Shown here: in pieces, positions 1 through 9,296 of the stretch
How the letters are laid out: each line of letters opens with the position of its first letter
Numbering within the stretch: the first letter of the stretch is position 1
Assembly: GCA_002238555.1 (NCBI GenBank)
Contig: MPMO01000031.1
Span: 1 to 51,988, forward strand
Direction of reading: 5' to 3'
DNA length: 51,988 bases
Origin: Caldilineaceae bacterium bin34
GTDB taxonomy: Bacteria; Chloroflexota; Anaerolineae; Caldilineales; Caldilineaceae
Notes under the pieces: model-generated
What the model was told of the DNA's origin: nothing
Databases searched by the model: none
Seen by the model: only the letters and a program-made list of their open reading frames with translations
Program-made: the position numbers and the translations under genes

Positions 1-304
1 TGGCCCCGTCCCAGACCCAGCCGTCAATGCCGGGCTCCTCGGCCCAGGCCCCCCAAATGCGGGCCATTTCCTCGCCCTTCATGTTCTGCTGCCAGGCCCA
101 CCACAGCTGCCCCGTCACCGGATCGAGGGCGACTGCCACATAGAGGTAGGACCGACCGATTTGGACCTCCCGGGACACGGCCATCCCGCGCGGCGCCCAC
201 ACCTTGCGCACCGCGTTCCACAGGCCCAATCGCATCTCGTCGCCCCATACAATCCCCTGCCCCGCCTTCAGGCCGACCGCGGCCAGGCACTCCCCGAGCC
301 CCCC
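1..304 (-). CDS. IS630-family transposase, DDE domain (OrfB, partial)
   Basis: In the -1 frame relative to OrfA, the minus strand stays open from about 304 to the window edge and reads as the start of an IS630 DDE domain. It has the motif VWGDEMRLGLWNAVRKVWAP, holding the first catalytic Asp, followed by an RNase H-like strand (SYLYVAVALDPVTG). It has no start codon of its own at the junction, so it should be made as an OrfA-OrfB fusion. The second Asp and final Glu lie beyond the window. The frame switch coincides with the heptamer G GGG GGC (298-304 on the minus strand). Confidence 0.7.
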
Positions 305-783
305 TTTTTCCAGGCCGCCTGGGCCTGGGGATCCGTCTGCGCGTGTCGGGGCCGGGGCACCTTCAGCCGGATCCCCAGGCGCGGCAGCAGCGTGTACATG
401 CTGTCGCGGGTGTAGACCACCCCGAACCGCTCCTCAATCCAGTCCCGCACCGCCTGCGCGGTCGCAAACACCCCCTGGGCCGCCTCCGCCACCAGTTGCG
501 CCTGCTGCGCCGGCGTCAAGTAGGAGGGGGTGCCGTGCCCGCCCCGGCGATGGGCCCGCACCGCGGCCAGGCCGCCCTCCCGGTACCAGCGCAGCCACTG
601 CTGCACGGAATTCCGGCTCACACCCACCACGGCCGCCACCGCCATCGGCCCCTCGCCCAGGCGCAACAGCCACAGTGCATGCAGCCGCGTGCGCACTTCG
701 GCCACCGGCTCCGCCCGGTACTGCGCATGCAGCGCGTCCGCCGTGTCCTCGGGAGCCCAGTTGATGCTCACCTTGCGGGTCAT
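268..783 (-). CDS. IS630-family transposase, N-terminal frame (OrfA)
   Basis: This frame encodes the DNA-binding half of an IS630-type transposase. A helix-turn-helix region (AVAAVVGVSRNSVQQWLRWY) is followed by a second winged-helix-like segment (VRDWIEERFGVVYTRDSMYTLL), the usual N-terminal arrangement. The ATG at 783 is preceded by a good AAGGGAGG ribosome site, and upstream in-frame residues do not look like transposase. The frame reads past a run of A5G6 (+ strand positions 299-309) into unrelated sequence and stops at 268. The DDE domain continues in the -1 frame. The product is either completed by a programmed -1 frameshift or broken by a homopolymer indel. Confidence 0.75.
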   Translation of the reverse strand: MTRKVSINWAPEDTADALHAQYRAEPVAEVRTRLHALWLLRLGEGPMAVAAVVGVSRNSVQQWLRWYREGGLAAVRAHRRGGHGTPSYLTPAQQAQLVAEAAQGVFATAQAVRDWIEERFGVVYTRDSMYTLLPRLGIRLKVPRPRHAQTDPQAQAAWKKGGSGSAWPRSA

Positions 784-827
784 GACACACCCTCCCTTCG
801 CCACCGTCAACATGCCAAGTAAGGACA

Positions 828-1439
828 TTGTACTGGATTGGTATAACCTTCGATCCAACTACCATCAAGACCGAACCCATAACCGAAAATGCCCAATACG
901 AAGGGATCAGGATCCGGTTTCTGGGAACGCTTGGCACCGCACGACACCACATGCAGATTGATGTCGGTTTTGGAGACGTTGTATATCCCAAGCCGGTTGC
1001 TATGGACTTTCCTGTGATTTTGGACTTTCCGGCACCGCGAATGCTCTGCTACAGCCGAGAAAGTGCCATCGCGGAAAAGCTCGAAGCCATGGTCCAGTGG
1101 GACATGCTGAACAGCCGGATGAAGGACTTCTACGACATCTGGCTGCTGTCCCGGCAGTTCGATTTCGATGGCCACGAACTGGCCGAGGCCATAAGGCGCA
1201 CCTTTGTTCAGCGGAGTACTCCGCTACCCCGGATGGTTCCGGCGTTCACCAAGCTCTTCGTCGACAACAAGCAGGTCCAGTGGACGAATTTCCATGACCG
1301 ACTCAAGCAGGAGCATGTGCCAGCCTCGTTTGCGGACATCGTGGCATCGATCGCCGAGTTTCTGTCCCCTGTCATCGCGGCTGTCACCTCCGGCGACTCC
1401 GGTCCGACGCGTTGGACGGCTTCGGGTCCCTGGACCTGA
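828..1439 (+). pseudogene. AbiEii/AbiGii-type nucleotidyltransferase toxin, 5'-truncated
   Basis: The reading frame matches the C-terminal two thirds of the AbiEii/AbiGii nucleotidyltransferase toxin family. It has a strand ending in QIDVGFGD, then FPVILDFPAP, a conserved ESAIAEKLEAMV helix and NSRMKDFYDIWLLSR. Full-length members are about 280-300 residues and begin with a GSxxxD nucleotidyltransferase motif. That half is missing, and the sequence is replaced at about 831 by the IS630-type element. No AbiEi-type antitoxin is present. The cause is inferred to be IS insertion. The remaining 203 codons are intact, so the disruption may be recent, but the protein should lack its active site. Confidence 0.75.
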
Positions 1440-1764
1440 AGCCACCCCCTTCCCTACGAATTCCCAGGTGCCGCTCTCCGACTGCAGTTCCGACACAACG
1501 CCTTGGATCAGGCCCTGCCTGTAGGGGGATTACCATCCCGCCATTCAGGTACGGGTACAGCGATGGATGCGCGTCAACAAGGATTCGGGTCGAATGTAAG
1601 ATTCGCGGGTCGCCTGCCGGTACACCCCGCCTCCATCCAGGTTCCCGGCACGATCCGCCCGGGCCCCTCCGACGGCACCGCCCAGCGTGCCGTGTGCCCG
1701 GCCTGCACACCAAACTTGTCAACCCAGTGCCTTGAACGTCAGCACACAAGGAGCACCATCCCAC
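1440..1764. other. Intergenic region upstream of malate synthase
   Basis: No gene is recognised in these 325 bases. The only clear signal is the AAGGAG at 1748-1753 that serves the next gene. A TTGTCA at 1716-1721 has no convincing -10 partner. Confidence 0.5.
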
Positions 1765-3948
1765 ATGTACAGTCGCATCACCCGCAGCGGTCTTCGCATC
1801 GACGAACGGTTGGATCACCTGGTCCGCGATGAAATCGCACCGGGGACCGGCATCGACCCGGACGCGTTCTGGGCTTCCCTGGCTGCCATCGTCCGCGATC
1901 TGGCCCCCCTGAACCGAACCCTCCTCGAACGACGAAACGATCTTCAGCGCCGAATCGATCAGTGGTGCACCGAGGGCTTCGAGGCCGATGAGCAGAGGGA
2001 GTTCCTGGAGGAAATCGGCTATTTGGAGCCGGAAACCGATGACTATGCGGTCGCCACCGCCGATGTGGATCCGGAAATCGCAAGCATGCCGGGCCCGCAG
2101 CTGGTGGTGCCGGTGGACAACGCCCGTTATGCCTTGAACGCGGCCAACGCACGCTGGGGCAGCCTGTACGACGCCCTGTACGGCACGAACGTGATCCCGG
2201 AGGCGGAGGGACTGGAGAAGGGCACCGCATACAACCCGGCCCGGGGCGGGGCGGTGGTGGCCTGGGCGGAGCAGTTCCTGGACAAGGCCTTCCCCTTGTT
2301 GAAGGGTTCGCACAGGGATGTCCACAACTACCGGCTCGGTTCGGATGGCGATACCGTGGGGTTGGAAGTCGTCCTTGAGGATGGAGAAAACACATCCCTG
2401 GCGGATCCAACCCAATTCAAGGGGTTCGTATCCGACGGCGAAGCGTTGCGGACCGTGCTCCTGGCTCACAACAGCCTGCATGTGGAGCTGCAGATTGACC
2501 CGGCACATCCGGTCGGCAAGCTGCACCAAGCCGGCCTGAAGGATGTGGTGCTGGAATCGGCGGTCACCACCATCCAGGACATGGAGGATTCGGTTGCCGC
2601 CGTGGACTGCGAGGACAAGGTCAAGGTCTACCGCAACTGGACCGGCATCATGAAGGGAGACCTTGAGACGACCTTCGAGAAGGAAGGTCGCCTCCTGACG
2701 CGCAGGCTCAATCCGGATCGCCACTACACGGCGCCCGACGGCTCGGCCCTGACACTGCCCGGACGCAGCCTGCTGCTGGTCAGGAATGTGGGCCTTCACA
2801 TGTACACGGACTGCGTCACCAACGAATCGGGCAGTGCCATCCCGGAGGGCTTCCTGGACCTGATGATCAGCGGCCTGGCGGCCCTGCATGACCTGAAGGG
2901 TTCCGGTGAATTCCGCAACTCCCGCGCGGGCAGCATCTACATGGTCAAGCCCAAGCTGCACGGCACGGCGGAAGTGGCCGCAACCATCACGCTGTGCGGC
3001 CGGGTCGAGGAAGCCCTGAACCTCCCGGCCAACACCATCAAGCTGGGGATCATGGACGAGGAGAGGCGCACAACGGTGAACCTTCTCAACGCGGTCGCCG
3101 AGGCGCGGGAGCGGCTGGTCTTCATCAACACCGGCTTCCTGGATCGGACCGGAGACGAAATCCACACCTCGATGCATGCCGGGCCCATGTTGCCGAAGGC
3201 ACGGATCCGGGAACAGACCTGGCTGTCCGCCTACGAGGACTGGAACGTGGACGCGGGGTTGATGGCAGGACTGCGGGGCCGAGCCCAGATCGGCAAGGGC
3301 ATGTGGACCATGCCCGACGAAATGGCCGACATGCTCGAGCAAAAGCGCGGCCACCCGGAAGCCGGTGCCACGACCGCCTGGGTCCCGTCACCGACAGCCG
3401 CCACGCTGCACGCCCTGCACTACCACGTCGTGGACGTCGCCGGCAAGCAGGAGGAGTTGGCGAACCGCGCCCGGGCCTCGCTCAATCACATCCTGACACC
3501 GCCCTTGATGTCGGATGTGCCCGACAAGGAGGCGATTCAGCAGGAACTGGACAACAACGTCCAGGGCATCCTCGGCTATGTGGTCCATTGGATTGACCAA
3601 GGGGTCGGCTGCTCCAAGGTGCCGGACATCAACGGCATTGGCCTGATGGAGGATCGGGCCACGCTCCGCATCTCCAGCCAGCACATCGCAAACTGGCTGC
3701 GGCACGGCATCACCAATCCCGAACAGGTGAACGAAACGTTCCTGCGCATGGCGGCGGTCGTGGACAGCCAGAACGAGGGCAAACCGGGCTACACGCCCAT
3801 GGCCGCCGATCCGGAAGGCAGCCAGGCCCTACAGGCGGCTCTGGAGCTGGTTTTTCGGGGAACGTCCCTGCCCAACGGCTACACGGAGCCGATCCTGCAC
3901 GCGCGCCGGCGAGCCCGCAAGAACCAGTTGGCCATGGGAATGAACTGA
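1765..3948 (+). CDS. glcB: Malate synthase G
   Basis: Condenses glyoxylate with acetyl-CoA to malate in the cytoplasm, the second step of the glyoxylate bypass and the entry point for glycolate- or purine-derived glyoxylate. The 727-residue product matches the usual length of isoform G (about 720). Diagnostic stretches are [11 protein letters not shown], with Arg340 at the catalytic Arg position, [39 protein letters not shown] and [17 protein letters not shown], with Asp630 at the general-base position. The ATG at 1765 follows AAGGAG by about 11 bases. In-frame codons upstream do not resemble the family. No isocitrate lyase lies nearby, so this gene alone does not prove a complete bypass here. 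Confidence 0.97.
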   Translation: MYSRITRSGLRIDERLDHLVRDEIAPGTGIDPDAFWASLAAIVRDLAPLNRTLLERRNDLQRRIDQWCTEGFEADEQREFLEEIGYLEPETDDYAVATADVDPEIASMPGPQLVVPVDNARYALNAANARWGSLYDALYGTNVIPEAEGLEKGTAYNPARGGAVVAWAEQFLDKAFPLLKGSHRDVHNYRLGSDGDTVGLEVVLEDGENTSLADPTQFKGFVSDGEALRTVLLAHNSLHVELQIDPAHPVGKLHQAGLKDVVLESAVTTIQDMEDSVAAVDCEDKVKVYRNWTGIMKGDLETTFEKEGRLLTRRLNPDRHYTAPDGSALTLPGRSLLLVRNVGLHMYTDCVTNESGSAIPEGFLDLMISGLAALHDLKGSGEFRNSRAGSIYMVKPKLHGTAEVAATITLCGRVEEALNLPANTIKLGIMDEERRTTVNLLNAVAEARERLVFINTGFLDRTGDEIHTSMHAGPMLPKARIREQTWLSAYEDWNVDAGLMAGLRGRAQIGKGMWTMPDEMADMLEQKRGHPEAGATTAWVPSPTAATLHALHYHVVDVAGKQEELANRARASLNHILTPPLMSDVPDKEAIQQELDNNVQGILGYVVHWIDQGVGCSKVPDINGIGLMEDRATLRISSQHIANWLRHGITNPEQVNETFLRMAAVVDSQNEGKPGYTPMAADPEGSQALQAALELVFRGTSLPNGYTEPILHARRRARKNQLAMGMN

Positions 3949-4141
3949 GAACACCCCTCGCCGCCGGCTGCCGACGGAAGGACAAGACCCGCCGATCCGG
4001 GTTGAAACTCCTCGAAGGCCCGGACCGAGCCCTTGCGGACATCCGGCGGATAGCGGAACCTCATCCCCCATGGCGGTTGCCATGAGGGCATCCGGTAAAC
4101 AACCCGAACCCGACCGGGCGCAGGCCTGGTTCCAAGCCCGA

Positions 4142-4163
4142 CAGCCTATACGCGTACAGGCTG
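4142..4163. terminator. Hairpin between convergent glcB and aminotransferase genes
   Basis: Two ten-base arms, CAGCCTATAC and GTACAGGCTG, are nearly perfect inverted repeats. The hairpin begins about ten bases past the stop of the minus-strand aminotransferase gene. No T-run follows on either strand, so intrinsic termination is only possible, not shown. Confidence 0.35.
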
Positions 4164-4173
4164 CGCCCGCGGG

Positions 4174-5394
4174 TCACATGGTCCGGGTCACGTCCTCGGC
4201 CGATTCCGCCACCATGGCAATGGTGTGGTCGATGTCTTCCCGACTGTGGGCCAGGGAGAAGAACAGTGGATGGCCGGGCGGCAGGTAGATGCCCCGGGCC
4301 AGACAGCCGCGGAGCATGGCCGCAACCCTGTCCCCGTCTTCGGGATCCGACACGGGAGACGGCATAGGGCCGGGTCCTTCCAGCCGGTATCCGATTTCAT
4401 GTTCGCGGGTTACCGCATTCAGGCCGTCGATCAGACGCTGTCCGATCTCCCACTGGTAGGCAATCCCGTCCCGCTTCTCCATCTCGTCCAGGACCGCGGC
4501 CATCGCGGTCAGGCTCAGGGTGTCGCAGTGGAAGGTGGCCGCCAGCCACGCCTCCTGGGCCTTGGGGTGTCCCAGAACCTCCTTGCGGCCCGCGATGAAG
4601 CTGCCGGGATATCCGTTGCAGCAGGCCTTGCCGAACGTGGCCATGTCGGGAGTCGCGCCCCAGTGGTGGCCCGCGCCGCCGTAGGCCACCCGGAACCCGA
4701 CCTTGATTTCATCAAAGATGCACAGCGCGTCGTGACTGTGGGCCACCTCCACGCAACCGTCCAGGAAGCCGTCCGGCGGCCCTTCGCCACGCACCGTTTC
4801 CATGATGACACAGGCGTATTCGCCGGGATGCTGCCGAAACGCATCGTCCAAGGCGTTCAGGTCGGCATACGGAACTTCCGTGGTCAGTTCGCCCACCTGT
4901 TCCGGCACGCCCACGCTGCCCGGCCGGGCCCAGTCGTGCCAGCCGTGGTAGCCGCTGCGAATCACCCGATCCTTGCCGGTATAGGACCGGGCGATCAGAA
5001 CCGCGCCCGCGGTGGCGGCACTGCCGCCAATCACGAACCCCAGCATCTCCGCGAACGGAATCGCCTCGATCAGCTTCTCCGCAACCTCCACCTCCCTTTC
5101 CCAGGCAGTGGTGTAAATCGTGCCCTGCTCCATCTGGGCCGCGATCGCCTCCTGCACGGCCGGGTCGCCGTGTCCCAACAGGATTGGGCCGTAGGCCAGC
5201 AGGTAGTCGATGTACTCGTTGCCGTCCGCATCCGTGAACCGGGCGCCCCGGGCCTCGCGGGTAAAGACCGGGTAGCCGCGGGCAATCATGTCGTGGCTGC
5301 GCTTGTGGCCCTGGCACCCGCGCACCAGGAGCTCGTCCGAACGCGCGAGCAGGGACTTGGATCGAGAGACGTCGGGTGACAGCAAACCGCTCAT
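4174..5394 (-). CDS. Class-III PLP-dependent aminotransferase (glutamate-1-semialdehyde aminomutase-like)
   Basis: A fold-type I PLP enzyme of the class-III (HemL-like) group, 406 residues. Recognisable parts are the substrate lid region LLAYGPILLGHGDPAV, the cofactor phosphate region GGSAATAGAVLIAR, SGYHGWHDW, the PLP-binding Asp in CIFDEIKVGFR, and Lys256 in ATFGKACCNGYP as the Schiff-base lysine. AGAGG stands five bases before the ATG. It lies 51 bases downstream of a Gfo/Idh/MocA dehydrogenase on the same strand and opposite a sugar ABC importer. That context fits transamination of a keto-sugar or similar oxidised substrate better than tetrapyrrole synthesis, although HemL function cannot be excluded from sequence alone. 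Confidence 0.88.
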   Translation of the reverse strand: MSGLLSPDVSRSKSLLARSDELLVRGCQGHKRSHDMIARGYPVFTREARGARFTDADGNEYIDYLLAYGPILLGHGDPAVQEAIAAQMEQGTIYTTAWEREVEVAEKLIEAIPFAEMLGFVIGGSAATAGAVLIARSYTGKDRVIRSGYHGWHDWARPGSVGVPEQVGELTTEVPYADLNALDDAFRQHPGEYACVIMETVRGEGPPDGFLDGCVEVAHSHDALCIFDEIKVGFRVAYGGAGHHWGATPDMATFGKACCNGYPGSFIAGRKEVLGHPKAQEAWLAATFHCDTLSLTAMAAVLDEMEKRDGIAYQWEIGQRLIDGLNAVTREHEIGYRLEGPGPMPSPVSDPEDGDRVAAMLRGCLARGIYLPPGHPLFFSLAHSREDIDHTIAMVAESAEDVTRTM

Positions 5395-5445
5395 GGGGAC
5401 CTCTTGGCTGGGGTCGGATACATTGATTCGTCCCGCCGGGCGGGA

Positions 5446-6714
5446 TCAGGGAAACAGGACTTCATCGATCTCGGCCTGATAGCCGTTGACGGAGCCGGCC
5501 AGGACTTCATCCATCGTCACCGCGCGGTTGAGCAGGCTGGACTCCATCAGGGCATAGACCAGGGCCACCGAGCGCATGCCCTGCTCGATGTCCACTTCCA
5601 CGGCAGGCTTGCGGCCAGTCAGGACCTGGCCCAGCTCCGCGTACTCGATGGCGATGATCCTGGGATCGATCTCGGTGAAGGGCAGATCATATCCCCCCAG
5701 GCGTTCCCCGCCGAAGAGGGCGGCGGTTGCCTCCTCAAGCCGGAAATCCGGCACCAGGCCCAACACTTCGTCGCCGGTCAGGGACTTGCCGTCGGCCAGA
5801 TGCACGGTGACCGGCTGACCACTCCGATCATTGGGCAGGTCCATGGAACCCCGCGCCCCGAACAGCTGTCGCTGGAACACCCCCCGGCCGTGGCCGGCGT
5901 GGTCCTCGACAAACTGGGTCACCGCGCCGTTGGCGTGCGTGATGGTTCCGTAGGCTGCGTCCTCGGCCGTGGGCTCGAAGGTGGCCGGCATCACCTTCTG
6001 CCACCGGCCGTAAATGCCCGCCGGGTTGGAGCTCATATCGTTGTCCTTGCCCGCGGCGGGGTTGCGCCGCACAGGTTCGTGCAACCGCACCTGGCCGTAG
6101 GCAGTGACCGCGGGTCCGAGGTAGTACTCGAGGATGTCGGTGAAGTGGACCCCGACATCCAGCAACACCCCGCTCTGGTCCTTCATGTGGCGCCAGACGG
6201 AAATCGTCATCCGGTCCGCACCGCCCAGCATGTTGTGGATCATGAGGCGCGGCTCCCCGATGGCTCCGGATTCCAGGACCGCCTTGGCCAGCCGGTTCAT
6301 GGGATCGCGGCGGTAGTTCTCCGCCACGGATAGGACGCGGCCGGTTCGGCTCCGGGCTTCCCTGATCCGGCGGCAGCACTCGACCGTCAGGCCCACAGGC
6401 TTCTCGCACATGACGTGCCAGCCCAACTCCAAGGCCTCCACCGCCAGCGTGTGGTGGTACCGGGGCGTGGTGGTGATGTCCACGGCCTGTACCCCGTGGG
6501 CCGCCAGTTCCGCCAGGGCGGGAACCACGGCCGGGCGTGTCCCGAACCGTTCCGCCGCCTCGTCCGCCAACAAGTTGGCGTTGTCCAGCACCGGATCGCA
6601 CAGCGCGACCAGGTTGAACTCCGACAGACCGTGCTTCTGCAACTCCGCCAGGCCCCGCAGGTGGCGGGTGCCCATTCCGCCGCAGCCAACGATTGCGAGA
6701 TTGATGTTTGCCAT
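5446..6714 (-). CDS. Gfo/Idh/MocA-family NAD(P)-dependent oxidoreductase
   Basis: Oxidises or reduces a hydroxyl/keto group on a sugar, cyclitol or related compound using NAD(P). The N-terminus is a Rossmann fold (NLAIVGCGGMGTRHL). The hallmark CEKPVG follows, with Lys105, and the substrate region is GVLLDVGVHFTDILEYYLG. At 422 residues it is somewhat longer than typical (330-400). The ATG at 6714 starts just before the Rossmann strand; a TTG at 6738 would add eight residues but has no ribosome site. It precedes the aminotransferase, probably in one transcript, and is divergent from the sugar-binding protein gene, so the two arms may share a control region in the 250 bases between them. Confidence 0.92.
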   Translation of the reverse strand: MANINLAIVGCGGMGTRHLRGLAELQKHGLSEFNLVALCDPVLDNANLLADEAAERFGTRPAVVPALAELAAHGVQAVDITTTPRYHHTLAVEALELGWHVMCEKPVGLTVECCRRIREARSRTGRVLSVAENYRRDPMNRLAKAVLESGAIGEPRLMIHNMLGGADRMTISVWRHMKDQSGVLLDVGVHFTDILEYYLGPAVTAYGQVRLHEPVRRNPAAGKDNDMSSNPAGIYGRWQKVMPATFEPTAEDAAYGTITHANGAVTQFVEDHAGHGRGVFQRQLFGARGSMDLPNDRSGQPVTVHLADGKSLTGDEVLGLVPDFRLEEATAALFGGERLGGYDLPFTEIDPRIIAIEYAELGQVLTGRKPAVEVDIEQGMRSVALVYALMESSLLNRAVTMDEVLAGSVNGYQAEIDEVLFP

Positions 6715-6899
6715 GGAAAGTGGAAGTCCCGATGCCAATGCTCAAAGGAGGGGTGTTCCGCCCAAGTCCGCGCCAAGGCGCCGGACTGTCCCCGTGAATC
6801 TAACAGCCCGGCCGGATCGCTCCAACCGGACGCATTCCGTGTCTGACCGGAGGGGGCCCCAACCGAGTCCGGATACGTCTTCGGGAGCCGCTCAAGTTA

Positions 6900-6905
6900 T
6901 ATAAT
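6900..6905 (+). promoter_or_regulatory. Putative -10 element of the sugar ABC importer
   Basis: A perfect TATAAT stands in GC-rich surroundings 59 bases before the start of the solute-binding protein gene. No good -35 hexamer is seen at the expected distance, so the promoter may depend on an activator or a different sigma factor. Confidence 0.45.
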
Positions 6906-6963
6906 CCGGCCGATTCGATCCGCAATCGATTTGCACTCTTTTCCGCACTCCCAAGGAGGCAGC

Positions 6964-8277
6964 ATGACCAACCCCCGTACGTTGTCGCGACGAACCTTCC
7001 TGAGCTTGACCGGTGTGGCCGCCGCCGGTGCGCTGGCCGCCTGCGTTCTGCCCGAAACCACGGACAGCGGTGACATGGGTGCCATGGCGGAACCCGTCAC
7101 CATCCGCTACGGCCGCCACGACCCGGCCTCCGGCGTGACCACCACCCTGGATGCCTTCCACGAAGAGAATCCGATGATCACGGTCGAGGTTGAGCAGATT
7201 GGCGAATTCCACGCCAAGATTCCCGCCCTGGCCGCCGCCGGCAACCTGCCCGACGTGGTGCGGAGCTGGGAGGCCATGGCGCTGGATCTGGGCCGCAACA
7301 ACCAGTTCATCGACCTGCAGGCCCATGTCGACGCCCAAACCGATTTCGACCCGGACGACTTCTATCCCAACTGGTGGAACTACCCGGTGGTCGACGGCAA
7401 GCGGTACGGCATCTCCGACGCGGCCGCCACGCACATGACCTTCTACAACCGCGACCTGTTCGACGAGAACGGCGTGGACTACCCGGACCCGGCCAACTTC
7501 ACCTGGGCCGACTACGAGTCGATGGCCCGGGCCATCTCCGACCCGGACAACCGCATCTGGGGCTCCGAGACCATTCCGGTGGGCTGGCACATGTGGAGCG
7601 TGAAGCTCACGTGGCAGAACGGCGGTTCCTTCTACAGCGACGACTACCTGTCCTGCACCATCGGCGATGCCCCCGCGGCCGAGGCGCTCCAATACTGGGC
7701 CGACCTCCTGCTGGATGGCAACGTCATGCCGTCACCGTCCCAGATCATCGGCATCGGCGGCTCCGGCGCCGCGGCCGAACTGCTGGGCGCCGGCAAGATC
7801 GGCATGCAGCGCATGGGTACCTGGATTACAGGCGGCCTGGTGGAGGCTCCGTTCCAGTTCAACATCGCGCCCGAGCCGATGTCGACCCAGCCGTCCACCA
7901 TCTCCCACGGCGCCTTCAACGCCATTGCCAGCACGTCCGAACACAAGGACATCGCCTGGACCTGGATCAACGCCAACTGCAGCACGCAGGGCATCTACAA
8001 CTACTGCTCCGAGGCCAACTTCCCCGGCACGCGCCGCTCCACCAACGAGATCGATCCCAAGCCCTGGGTCGCGCCCGAAGTGGAGTACGAGGTGGACTGG
8101 CACACCATTCCGGAGTCGCTGGAATACGCCCGCATCCTGCCCGGACCGGCCAACGAGGGCGAGTCGCTCAAGCTCATCGGCGATGCCCTCGACCTGATCT
8201 ACAAGGGCGATGCCCAGGCCGCGGATATCCTGCCCGAGGTGGCCGAGAAGGTGACCAAGGTCATCTCCGACATTTAA
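6964..8277 (+). CDS. ABC transporter sugar-binding lipoprotein (family 1), Tat-exported
   Basis: The external receptor of a carbohydrate ABC importer. The N-terminus holds a twin-arginine motif (SRRTFLSL), a hydrophobic stretch and a lipobox ending in Cys27 (ALAAC), so export by Tat and lipid anchoring are predicted. The body has family-1 features: ITVEVEQIGEFHAKIPALAAAGNLPDVV, GISDAAATHMTFYNRDLFDENG, and a late hinge-like stretch HGAFNAIASTSEHKDIAWTW. The length of 437 residues is normal. AAGGAGG lies four bases before ATG 6964; an upstream in-frame ATG at 6931 would spoil the Tat signal. A strong hairpin terminator follows directly, then two permease genes. Confidence 0.93.
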   Translation: MTNPRTLSRRTFLSLTGVAAAGALAACVLPETTDSGDMGAMAEPVTIRYGRHDPASGVTTTLDAFHEENPMITVEVEQIGEFHAKIPALAAAGNLPDVVRSWEAMALDLGRNNQFIDLQAHVDAQTDFDPDDFYPNWWNYPVVDGKRYGISDAAATHMTFYNRDLFDENGVDYPDPANFTWADYESMARAISDPDNRIWGSETIPVGWHMWSVKLTWQNGGSFYSDDYLSCTIGDAPAAEALQYWADLLLDGNVMPSPSQIIGIGGSGAAAELLGAGKIGMQRMGTWITGGLVEAPFQFNIAPEPMSTQPSTISHGAFNAIASTSEHKDIAWTWINANCSTQGIYNYCSEANFPGTRRSTNEIDPKPWVAPEVEYEVDWHTIPESLEYARILPGPANEGESLKLIGDALDLIYKGDAQAADILPEVAEKVTKVISDI

Positions 8278-8299
8278 CTGTATAGAACCACAACTTGCC

Positions 8300-8335
8300 G
8301 GGCGATCCGCTGCCGGACGGCGGATCGCCCTTTTT
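8300..8335 (+). terminator. Rho-independent terminator after the binding-protein gene
   Basis: Perfect 11-base arms GGGCGATCCGC and GCGGATCGCCC enclose a nine-base loop and are followed by five T residues. It sits between the binding-protein gene and its permeases. Partial read-through here would give the usual excess of receptor over permease, and the stem may also protect the upstream mRNA. Confidence 0.88.
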
Positions 8336-8365
8336 GTTGCCGCACCGCCACCCGGGGTTTTGACC

Positions 8366-9283
8366 ATGGCCGTTGCCGCTTCCGGCCGCACCATGCGGAA
8401 GGCCAAAATCCAGGAAACGATCACGGCCTACCTGTTCGTGGCGCCGTGGATCATCGGCTTCCTGGTGTTCACCGGCGGTCCGATCATCTTTTCCTTTGCC
8501 CTCAGCTTCTTTCGCTGGAAGGTCATTAACACGCCGCGGTTCATCGGGTTCGACCACTACGTGGCCATGTTCACAACGGACGAACTGTTCCTCCATTCCG
8601 TCGGCGTGACCTTCAAGTTCGTCCTCTACTCCGTCGTCTTGGGCAACCTCATCGCCCTATCCCTGGCACTGCTTCTGAACCAGCGCATCCGGGGCATCGG
8701 AGTTTGGCGCACGATCTTCTACCTGCCGGCCGTCGTCAGCGGCGTGGCCGGCTCCGTGCTGTGGGCCTGGATGTACAGCGGCGAACTGGGCATCTTCAAC
8801 AACCTGCTGCTGGCGGCGGGCCTGGAACCGCAGGCCTGGCTCTGGGACGAGCAGCTGGTTCTCGGTTCCCTCGTGGCCAAGAGCCTGTGGAACGTGGGCG
8901 TGCCCATGGTCATCTACATGGCGGCCCTGCAGGGATTGCCCCAGGACCTGTACGAGGCGGCGGACCTGGACAACGCCGGCGAGTGGACCAAGTTCCTGAA
9001 CGTGACCCTGCCGTTGATTTCGCCGGTCATCTTCTTCAACGTGGTGATGGGCATCATCACCCAGATCCAAACCTTTGCCGAGCCCTACGTCATGACCAGG
9101 GGCGGTCCCGCCAATGCCACCCTGTTCCTTGGCCTGCACCTGTACGAGAATGCCTTCCACTTCCTCAAGATGGGATACGCCTCGGCCATGGCCTGGATCA
9201 TGTTCCTCCTCATCTTCCTGCTCACGGTAATCCAGTTCGGCCTGGCCAGGCGCTGGGTCTACTACGAAGGCCAGTCCTCCTGA
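8366..9283 (+). CDS. Carbohydrate ABC transporter permease (MalF/UgpA type)
   Basis: One of the two inner-membrane subunits that form the sugar channel. It has about six hydrophobic helices and the cytoplasmic EAA loop (YEAADLDNAGEWTKFLNVTL) that contacts the ATPase. The first helix starts near residue 20 (LFVAPWIIGFLVFTGG). The 305-residue length is usual for the family. ATG 8366 is chosen over a TTG six bases earlier; neither has a strong ribosome site. It is separated from the second permease gene by 13 bases. No ATPase gene is present, as in systems served by a shared MsmX/UgpC-type ATPase encoded elsewhere (inference). Confidence 0.93.
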   Translation: MAVAASGRTMRKAKIQETITAYLFVAPWIIGFLVFTGGPIIFSFALSFFRWKVINTPRFIGFDHYVAMFTTDELFLHSVGVTFKFVLYSVVLGNLIALSLALLLNQRIRGIGVWRTIFYLPAVVSGVAGSVLWAWMYSGELGIFNNLLLAAGLEPQAWLWDEQLVLGSLVAKSLWNVGVPMVIYMAALQGLPQDLYEAADLDNAGEWTKFLNVTLPLISPVIFFNVVMGIITQIQTFAEPYVMTRGGPANATLFLGLHLYENAFHFLKMGYASAMAWIMFLLIFLLTVIQFGLARRWVYYEGQSS

Positions 9284-9296
9284 CCGGACCGCTGGC

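Larger units (their letters stand above)
1..832 (-). mobile_element. IS630-family insertion sequence, partial (runs off the left edge)
   Basis: The minus strand carries an IS630-type transposase in two overlapping frames. Its 5' flank abuts a truncated AbiEii gene, so one end of the element lies near 820-832, where two TA dinucleotides (820-821 and 831-832) fit the TA target preference of this family. The other end lies outside the window, so terminal inverted repeats cannot be compared and the exact boundary is an estimate. Confidence 0.7.

Noticed and set aside
1384..3354. A 656-codon minus-strand frame opposite malate synthase
   Set aside because: The plus strand carries unmistakable malate synthase G motifs. 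The minus frame has no family resemblance.
4070..4085. Palindrome CATGGC-GGTT-GCCATG between glcB and the aminotransferase gene
   Set aside because: A six-base stem is weak and expected by chance in GC-rich DNA. It is not tied to any gene end.
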